DNA of 11,255 nt from NCBI GenBank assembly GCA_036389695.1, contig DASVWG010000345.1:1-11255 (forward strand), in the 5' to 3' direction. Shown here piece after piece: positions 1 through 5,287 of the stretch. The notes beneath the pieces were generated by a model that saw only the letters and a list, made by a program, of their open reading frames with translations, was not told the DNA's origin and did not search any database. How positions within the stretch are numbered: position 1 is the stretch's first letter; each line of letters opens with the position of its first letter. The position numbers and the translations under genes were made by a program. Source of the stretch: JALZHR01 sp036389695 (lineage in GTDB: Bacteria > Acidobacteriota > Blastocatellia > Pyrinomonadales > Pyrinomonadaceae).

Positions 1-1
1 C

Positions 2-2227
2 GACGTAAACGGAGACAAACAAACGTCGCGCGAATTTTACCCGCAGATTGTTTCGGATTTGACCGCGCGCGCGGGCGTCTCGTCGCGGGAATTGCAAAAT
101 CGCGCCGCCGCAGCGTCGAATCCGCTGCTGCAAAAAGACGATTTGAATCTGCCGGGCGAGCTTCAAACCGAAGCGCAAACCAGTAACGCCGTTTCCGCCG
201 ACGCGCAGGCGACGCAAAAATGGGTCGCGGCGCAGCCTGGCGCGAAAATCGCCGTCAAACAGGACGGTTTATATCGCGTCACGCGCGCCGAATTGCAAAA
301 CGGCGGATTTGACGTCAATGCTCCGACAAATCTCTGGCAGCTTTACGCCGACGGCATCGAGCAGGCGATTAACGTCGCTGCCAATGGCGATTACATCGAA
401 TTTTACGGGCGCGGCGTCGATACTCTCGAAAGCGATACGCGCACCTATTATATGGTCGTCGGAACTGAGCCCGGCAAACGAATCGGCACGACCTTTATTC
501 GCGGCATCGCGGCTAAAGTCCTCGCGCCGAATTTTTCGCAGAGCACCTTTAAAAAAGAGCGACTGACTTATCTCAGCCCGGTTTTAAACGGCAGCGCGGA
601 AAACTTTTTCGGCGCTTCAATCTCCGGCGGCAACCCGGGAATTACGACCGTCAATCTTGCCGACGTCGATACTTCGGCTCCCCAGCTTGTGACCGTAAAG
701 GTTGCCGTGCAAGGTTATACCTTCGCGGCGCATCAATTAAGCGTTCGTCTGAACGAGACGGAAATCGGAACGATGAGCGGCGCGAACCGCGAGCTGATGA
801 CCGGAACTTTCAACGTTCCGTCTTCGCTGCTGGTCGAAGGCGCGAACGTCGTAAAAATTACCGCGCTGATAAGCGCTCTTTCCTTTACCGAATCGGTGAA
901 GATTTCCTATCAGCGCCGCTATCAAGCGGTTCAGGAAAGCCTGCTGTTTTATACGCAGAATTACCGCACGACCAAAGTTCAGCGCTTTAATACGCCGGAC
1001 ATCCGCGTTTTCGATTTAAGCGACCCGACCGCGCCGAGCCTGGTCACGGATTTACAAATTTCGCAGCAGGGATTGACTTATCAGGTCACTCTGCCGAGCA
1101 ATCGCAGCCGCGTTCTTTACGCCGTCGCGGGCGGCGGACTTTTGACGCCCGTCTCCATTACGCCGAATGCGCCTTCGACGCTTTCGACCGTCGCGCACAA
1201 TGCCAATTTAATCATCATCTCCTACAAAAATTGGATGGCGCAAGCCGAAAACTGGGCGAATTATCGACGCGGGCAGGGCTTGAGCGTCGAGGTCGTCAAC
1301 ATCGAAGACGTTTTCGATGAATTCGATTACGGGCAGCCGACCGCCGAATCGATACGCAGTTTTCTGAGCTACGCGAAAACCAGCTGGCAGACGCCGCCGG
1401 GATACGTGCTTTTAATCGGCGACGCGTCCTACGACGGGCGCAACTTTTTCGCGCAGGGCAACAATAATTTTATTCCGGCGATGATAGTCGATACGACTTT
1501 TTCGACCACCGGCAGCGACGACGCGCTTGCCGATTTTAACGACGACGGCTTAGCCGAAATCGCCGTCGGCAGAGTTCCGGCGCGCGACGCGGCGACCGTG
1601 ACGACGATTTTGACGAAAACATCGGCGTTCGAGCAGGGCTTGGCGACGGCGCAGTCGAGAGGCGCGCTGTGCGCCAGCGATTTGCCGGACGGCTTTGATT
1701 TTGCCGCGATGTGCGTGCGCGTGCTTCAGCCTTTGCCGTCGAGCATTCCGACAATGTTCGTCAATCGCGGCGAGGCGGACGCGCGCAACACTTTAATGAC
1801 GTCGCTCAACAACGGAAAATATATCGTCAATTATTCCGGTCACGGAACCTTCGGCGCGTGGGCGGGAAATTTCTTCAGCCGCACGGACGTTCCGCTGATG
1901 GCAAACACTAATGAAAATCAGACAATCTTTACGCTGCTGACGTGTCTGAACGGATACTATGTCGACGCTTTCGGCGACGGGCTCGCCGAAGTTCTGGTGA
2001 AAAAACCGACGGGCGGCGCGGTCGTCTCATGGGCGTCGAGCGGCGAAACGACGCCCGACGTGCAGGAAATTATGGCGACGCGTTTCTTCCAGCAAATCGG
2101 AAACAACGCTTCGATGAATCGCATCGGCGATTTGTCTAACGACGCCAAAAGCGTCATTAATGGCGGACGCGACGTGCGCCTGTCGTGGGTTCTGCTCGGC
2201 GACCCGACGATGAAAGTCAAGCCGTAA
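2..2227 (+). CDS. C25 (gingipain-family) cysteine peptidase, 5'-truncated by window edge
   Basis: The reading frame is open from base 2, so the TTG at 59 is probably internal and the true start lies left of the window. The visible part is about 741 residues. The C25 signature is clear. An NYSGHGTFGAW segment carries the candidate catalytic His (codon 1841-1843), and a TCLNGYY segment carries the candidate catalytic Cys (codon 1943-1945). They are 34 residues apart, close to the His-Cys spacing of gingipain RgpB. Before them lie a VLLIGDASYDGRN strand and a DFNDDGLAEIAVGRVPAR segment that resembles a Ca-binding loop followed by the family's GR(V/I) motif. The N-terminal half is beta-rich with a LYADG motif, as in PorU-like proteins. 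The protein ends eight residues after LLGDPTMK begins, with no C-terminal sorting domain. It is probably exported, but the signal peptide would be outside the window. The substrate is unknown. The gene is convergent with the FHA gene. Confidence 0.88.
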   Translation, partial: DVNGDKQTSREFYPQIVSDLTARAGVSSRELQNRAAAASNPLLQKDDLNLPGELQTEAQTSNAVSADAQATQKWVAAQPGAKIAVKQDGLYRVTRAELQNGGFDVNAPTNLWQLYADGIEQAINVAANGDYIEFYGRGVDTLESDTRTYYMVVGTEPGKRIGTTFIRGIAAKVLAPNFSQSTFKKERLTYLSPVLNGSAENFFGASISGGNPGITTVNLADVDTSAPQLVTVKVAVQGYTFAAHQLSVRLNETEIGTMSGANRELMTGTFNVPSSLLVEGANVVKITALISALSFTESVKISYQRRYQAVQESLLFYTQNYRTTKVQRFNTPDIRVFDLSDPTAPSLVTDLQISQQGLTYQVTLPSNRSRVLYAVAGGGLLTPVSITPNAPSTLSTVAHNANLIIISYKNWMAQAENWANYRRGQGLSVEVVNIEDVFDEFDYGQPTAESIRSFLSYAKTSWQTPPGYVLLIGDASYDGRNFFAQGNNNFIPAMIVDTTFSTTGSDDALADFNDDGLAEIAVGRVPARDAATVTTILTKTSAFEQGLATAQSRGALCASDLPDGFDFAAMCVRVLQPLPSSIPTMFVNRGEADARNTLMTSLNNGKYIVNYSGHGTFGAWAGNFFSRTDVPLMANTNENQTIFTLLTCLNGYYVDAFGDGLAEVLVKKPTGGAVVSWASSGETTPDVQEIMATRFFQQIGNNASMNRIGDLSNDAKSVINGGRDVRLSWVLLGDPTMKVKP

Positions 2228-2236
2228 AAGAGTAGG

Positions 2237-2353
2237 GGAGAAAGCGAGACGCGGTGACGCGGAGATTATTTCTGTCGGCAATCTCTAAATCTGATTTTCA
2301 GATTCCAGATTGCTAAAACGAAATTCTCCGCGTCACCGCGTCTCCCTTTCTCC
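2237..2353. repeat. Long inverted repeat with period-8 arms between convergent genes
   Basis: Arms at 2237-2265 and 2325-2353 are reverse complements over 29 bp with one mismatch. They are built on an 8-nt period (AGACGCGG, TGACGCGG). The 59-nt interior holds a second, smaller inverted element. The right arm's repeat continues (TCTCCGCGTCTC) to 2360, into the stop codon of the minus-strand FHA gene. Lying between two convergent stop codons, it may act as a bidirectional transcription barrier or transcript-end stabiliser. It lacks the T-run of a classical intrinsic terminator, so that role is inferred. Confidence 0.8.
2278..2313. repeat. Inner self-complementary heptamer element
   Basis: Inside the larger inverted repeat, GCAATCT (2278-2284) pairs with AGATTGC (2307-2313), and AATCTGA (2288-2294) pairs with TCAGATT (2298-2304) around a TTT loop. 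The segment 2279-2313 can be read as five 7-mers with an AATCT or AGATT core. This is the same core as the array next to the kinase stop codon. Confidence 0.7.
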
Positions 2354-2358
2354 GCGTC

Positions 2359-3378
2359 TCACTTTGGTTGGATTCGCAATAAATAGCTGCAAATGGCAAT
2401 CGGGACGCCGGGCGCGACCGGGACGCGTTGTCCCATCGGCACTTCGTAATTATTTACCATCGCCGGATTGCGTCCTTCGTTTATCAAAAAATATCCCTGT
2501 TCATTGCAGATGAGCGTCGCGTGACGGCGGCTGATTTCCGGGTCGCCGGCGAGCGGTATGTCGACGGGTTTCGATTTCGAGCCGCGCCCGACGCTGATTT
2601 CGTTCTGGAAAATCGGCACGACCGTCTGACGCACGCCGCCGCGCCAGATTTCCAGCTTGTAAAGCTCGGTCGTGCGCTTTTTAACGTGCGTCATTTCCTC
2701 CGAATCTCCGGCTTCATACGGCGCTTGCTGCTGCTGCAAAGGCGTCTGTTGATACGGCGGCGTTTGCTGCGGCGGAATATGCGGCTGAACGTTTAGCTGC
2801 GCGACGGTCGGCGGCGGCGCAGTATTCGGCGAAGTTCCGCCGGCTTGATTCGGCGGCGCGAAATTCGGAATCGGCGTGACTTGATTCGTCGGTTTCGGCT
2901 GCGGCGCGGGCGGCTGCGGCAATTGCGGTTTCGGGCGCGACAAAATGCTCGTTTTGCCGCTCGAAGAATCGTCCCAGCTGTGCTGGACGCGGACATCGCC
3001 TTTTTCCAGCGTTCCGTCCACACGAAGCTCGACGGCGAAAGACTGCGTTTCCAGCTTTTTCTTGCCGGAAATTTCTTTCGCGCGCTCCGCTAAGATGTGA
3101 TACAAGCCCTGTTCCAGACCGCGACGACGGACGCCCGTCCAATCTTTATCGTCTTCCTCGCTGAGAAAAATAATATATTCGCTCGGAATCAAAACCGTGC
3201 CCTGCGGCAGCGGCGTCATTTCGCGCTGCATCACTTCTTCGACGGCGCGGGCGAGCTTGACAATAAATTCTTCGGCTCCGCTGCGCGGCTTCACCTGCGC
3301 GTCACGCGCGGCTTCTTCCAGCACAGTCTCCGCCGTGTCGCCGTCAATCCAACGTCTTACTTTATCCAAAACACTCAT
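2359..3378 (-). CDS. FhaA-like protein: N-terminal DUF3662 domain plus C-terminal FHA domain
   Basis: The 339-residue cytoplasmic adaptor starts at ATG (3376-3378), with no clear Shine-Dalgarno sequence. Residues 1-135 resemble the FhaA N-terminal (DUF3662) domain, including a long helix (about 34-53) and the G-x-VLIPSEY strand near 60-68. Residues 147-222 form a Pro/Gln-rich, probably disordered linker. Residues 240-337 form an FHA domain with the expected phospho-Thr-binding residues: G264-R265, S283 and H286 in SRRH, N300 and N309/N310. FHA domains bind phosphothreonine peptides; mycobacterial FhaA is a partner of PknB-type kinases. The neighbouring upstream kinase gene is a natural partner and both are on the same strand, 171 bp apart. 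Thr236-Thr237 just before the FHA domain are candidate phosphorylation sites. The family call is from motif recognition. The partner is inferred. Confidence 0.87.
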   Translation of the reverse strand: MSVLDKVRRWIDGDTAETVLEEAARDAQVKPRSGAEEFIVKLARAVEEVMQREMTPLPQGTVLIPSEYIIFLSEEDDKDWTGVRRRGLEQGLYHILAERAKEISGKKKLETQSFAVELRVDGTLEKGDVRVQHSWDDSSSGKTSILSRPKPQLPQPPAPQPKPTNQVTPIPNFAPPNQAGGTSPNTAPPPTVAQLNVQPHIPPQQTPPYQQTPLQQQQAPYEAGDSEEMTHVKKRTTELYKLEIWRGGVRQTVVPIFQNEISVGRGSKSKPVDIPLAGDPEISRRHATLICNEQGYFLINEGRNPAMVNNYEVPMGQRVPVAPGVPIAICSYLLRIQPK

Positions 3379-3381
3379 AAC

Positions 3382-3414
3382 ATTTTCGATTTTCGATTGC
3401 CGATTGGCGATCGG
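3382..3414. repeat. Heptamer array (ATTTTCG type) next to the FHA start codon
   Basis: Four successive 7-mers, ATTTTCG, ATTTTCG, ATTGCCG and ATTGGCG (3382-3409), are followed by a partial fifth (ATCGG). The array begins 3 nt upstream of the FHA gene's start codon and takes the place where a ribosome-binding site would be expected. It is in inverted orientation to the array at 3514-3548. The intervening 3415-3513 is AT-rich spacer with no evident gene. Confidence 0.75.
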
Positions 3415-3513
3415 ATTCTGATTTTGCTGCGCAAAAACTTTTAATTTGGAAATGAAAACGCTGAATTAAAAACTCAACGCCGCAATCCTGAAAAAATAAA
3501 AAATTTCCTTAGC

Positions 3514-3548
3514 CAATCGCAAATCTAAAATCTAAAATCGCAAATCCC
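3514..3548. repeat. Heptamer array (AAATCTA type) abutting the kinase stop codon
   Basis: Five exact 7-nt units, CAATCGC, AAATCTA, AAATCTA, AAATCGC and AAATCCC, end one base before the kinase stop codon (3550-3552). Their reverse complement matches the ATTTTCG-type array across the spacer. The AATCT core also occurs in the inner element at 2278-2313. Confidence 0.78.
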
Positions 3549-3549
3549 C

Positions 3550-5070
3550 TTATTCCTGAATATCAATATATCGGCGGTTTACCCAGCCGTGGTCGGCGTC
3601 GGTCGCGGTTTCTTTCGGGCGACCGTATTCCAGCACATCAATTTCATACCAGTTATCTTTGGAATTTACAATCCGCACGCGCGAGCTTTTCGGCACGAGA
3701 CCGATTTTTTGACTGTCGGCGTTGGCTTCCGTCCGCATATTCACGTCCTGGACGGCAATGCCGACGGGCTTGACGAAAGGATTTCTGAGGTCGGGAATAA
3801 TTCTGCCGGTTCGGAGATAGCTCTGCGTGACGAACAACGCGGCGGCGAAAACCGCTAAAAATAGCAAAAGCACGCCGGCGCGACGCAGAAAGCCTTTTTT
3901 TCTGACGGGCGCGGCTTCTTCCTCTTCGATGTAAGTCTTTAAAAATTCTTCGTTTTTCGCGGGCGGCGCGGGTTTTTGCGCGGGCGGCGCGTGATTTGCG
4001 TCCAGCCTGACGACCAGATTCGGCGCGCTTGCCGGAATGCCCAGATTTTTCAGCTTCAAATCGCGCGAAGTGTTGAATTGCGGGCGCACCGGCGCGAGCG
4101 GCGTGTAGCCTTCGGCGACGTGCGCGCGCGGCGCAATCGGCTGACGAGCGGAAAGCGGCTGCGTTCGGAGCTCGCCGTTATCGGCTTCGGCTAAAAGCTT
4201 GATGCGCGATAAATCTTTCCAGAATTCATCGACGGTTTGATAACGGTCTTTCGGATTATTTTGCGTCGCTTTTTGCAGAACCTGAAGCAAAGCGTCTGCC
4301 CAAACTTCTTTGCGCACGTCGAAAGGAAGCTCCTTGACCGGCTGATTGGCGAAAAAGCGCGGCGATTCGCAGGTAATCAGAACGTAAGCCGATTTTGCCA
4401 GCGAGTAAACGTCGGCGGCGGGCGTCAGTTCCGTGACGGTCGTGACGTTTCCGTCGTCGGTTATCATCGGGCTGTGTTCGGGCGGCGCGTAGATGTTTGT
4501 GCCGACGCGCGTAATCGGCGAATCCGATGTAGAAAAACGCGCGACGCCGAAATCGGCGATTTTGACCGTTTCGCGGTCTTCGGTCAGAAGCAGGTTCTGC
4601 GGCTTGATGTCGCGGTGAATGACGCCGTTTTTGTGCGCGTGTCCGAGTCCGGCGCAAACCTGCTCGATATATTTCAAAGCCTGGTTGAGCGTCATGCTTT
4701 TCTGGCGGCACAAACGCGCCAAATCGCCGCCCGATAAATATTCTAAAACTAAATAATGAAAAACCGTTCCGCGCAAATCGCGCGCGGTTCCGTGACCGAG
4801 ACGGCTGACGACGTTCGGGTGGCGAACGCGGTCGAGCGCGACGGCTTCGTTTTGAAAATTTTCGACCAGCGTGCGCTCTAAATCCGCGTCTAAATCGTTT
4901 TGCATGAAAACGTTAAGCGCTTTGACGACGACCTGCCGGTGCGGCGAATCCGGCGCGGCGAGCGTGTCGCGGGCGACATAAATTTCGGCATAGCTGCCGC
5001 GCCCGAGCAGCGAGGTAATATCATATCGCCCGTCGAGCCGCGAGTTTTGCAGGGAAAGTTCTTTCATCAT
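3550..5070 (-). CDS. Hanks-type Ser/Thr protein kinase, one TM segment, extracytoplasmic SH3-like domain
   Basis: The frame opens at a TTG (5145), but ATG at 5070 (or the adjacent 5067) gives the usual short N-terminus before the kinase fold and is preferred. From 5070 the product is 506 residues. In numbering from the 531-residue TTG frame, the features are: the glycine loop GRGSYAEIYVA (48-58); Lys75 in VVVKAL; candidate helix-C Glu100; HRDIKPQN (177-184) with Asp179; DFG at 198-200; and APPE (220-223). All catalytic residues are present, so it should be active. A Pro/Ala/Glu-rich stretch (about 380-412) leads to a basic RKKGFLRR and one membrane segment (about 423-440). Residues about 461-530 form a bacterial SH3-like domain (VNMRTEANADSQKIG, NWYEI, GWVNRRYI) expected outside the membrane, perhaps sensing cell wall. 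The FHA protein downstream is the likely partner. Confidence 0.92.
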   Translation of the reverse strand: MMKELSLQNSRLDGRYDITSLLGRGSYAEIYVARDTLAAPDSPHRQVVVKALNVFMQNDLDADLERTLVENFQNEAVALDRVRHPNVVSRLGHGTARDLRGTVFHYLVLEYLSGGDLARLCRQKSMTLNQALKYIEQVCAGLGHAHKNGVIHRDIKPQNLLLTEDRETVKIADFGVARFSTSDSPITRVGTNIYAPPEHSPMITDDGNVTTVTELTPAADVYSLAKSAYVLITCESPRFFANQPVKELPFDVRKEVWADALLQVLQKATQNNPKDRYQTVDEFWKDLSRIKLLAEADNGELRTQPLSARQPIAPRAHVAEGYTPLAPVRPQFNTSRDLKLKNLGIPASAPNLVVRLDANHAPPAQKPAPPAKNEEFLKTYIEEEEAAPVRKKGFLRRAGVLLLFLAVFAAALFVTQSYLRTGRIIPDLRNPFVKPVGIAVQDVNMRTEANADSQKIGLVPKSSRVRIVNSKDNWYEIDVLEYGRPKETATDADHGWVNRRYIDIQE

Positions 5071-5115
5071 CAGACAAGTAAATGCTACATCAAAATGCGA
5101 GACTTCACCAATAAA

Positions 5116-5145
5116 CTGATACGAATCAGGCGCGCGAAAGTTCAA
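5116..5145 (-). promoter_or_regulatory. Possible sigma-70-type promoter for the kinase gene
   Basis: On the minus strand TTGAAC (5145-5140) is followed after 18 nt by TATCAG (5121-5116), each matching four of six consensus positions. The -10 lies within a small inverted repeat (CTGAT-ACGA-ATCAG, 5116-5129). Transcription would start near 5109, downstream of the TTG codon at 5145, which favours the ATG start at 5070 or 5067. The match is weak. Confidence 0.3.
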
Positions 5146-5153
5146 TTTTGGAA

Positions 5154-5188
5154 GAAGACAGAAGACAGAAGACGGAAGACAGAAGTCG
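5154..5188. repeat. Heptamer array (GAAGACN), left copy
   Basis: Five tandem 7-mers, GAAGACA, GAAGACA, GAAGACG, GAAGACA and GAAGTCG, are followed by GAA. They lie upstream of the kinase gene. Their inverted counterpart sits at 5252-5286, next to the pilX stop codon. On the minus-strand transcript the two arrays could pair as a long imperfect stem. Confidence 0.82.
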
Positions 5189-5216
5189 GAAAATGTAAAT
5201 ACTAGCCAAAACGAGA

Positions 5217-5259
5217 GACGGAAGACAGTCAGTAAGTTTACTGACGACTATCTTCCGTC
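5217..5259. repeat. Hairpin in the pilX-kinase intergenic spacer
   Basis: The left arm GACGGAAGACAGTCAGTAA (5217-5235) is nearly complementary to 5238-5259. There is one mismatch and a 3-nt insertion in the right arm. The stem is about 19 bp with a tiny loop, and its right arm overlaps the first heptamer of the 5252-5286 array. It lies downstream of pilX and may separate pilX and kinase transcripts. There is no strong U-tract, so an intrinsic terminator is not established. Confidence 0.6.
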
Positions 5260-5286
5260 TTCTGACTTCCGTCTTCCGTCTTCCGA
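5252..5286. repeat. Heptamer array (CTTCCGT), right copy abutting pilX stop
   Basis: Five tandem 7-mers, CTTCCGT, CTTCTGA, CTTCCGT, CTTCCGT and CTTCCGA, end one base before the pilX stop codon (5288-5290). They are the reverse complement type of the GAAGACN array at 5154-5188, and the unit number is the same. Confidence 0.82.
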
Positions 5287-5287
5287 T

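Noticed and set aside
59..61. TTG as the start of the C25 peptidase
   Set aside because: The frame continues without a stop to base 2, and no signal peptide follows the TTG. The start is more likely outside the window.
2714..3142. Ala/Arg-rich frames within the FHA gene linker
   Set aside because: They come from the Pro/Gln-rich repetitive codons read in other frames. No domain is recognisable.
4237..4737. 166-codon plus-strand ORF (and a 151-codon minus frame) inside the kinase gene
   Set aside because: They overlap the conserved kinase core (HRD and DFG motifs). Their composition is that of frame shadows.
5143..5145. TTG start of the kinase
   Set aside because: It would add 25 residues unlike a kinase N-terminus. 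A possible -35 overlaps it, and tandem ATGs at 5070/5067 fit better.
5217..5259. Classical intrinsic terminator after pilX
   Set aside because: The stem is good, but the minus-strand sequence after it has only a four-T run several bases away. It is listed as a hairpin only.
5154..5286. CRISPR-like array
   Set aside because: Units are 7 nt with no spacers between them and the two sets are inverted. There are no cas genes.
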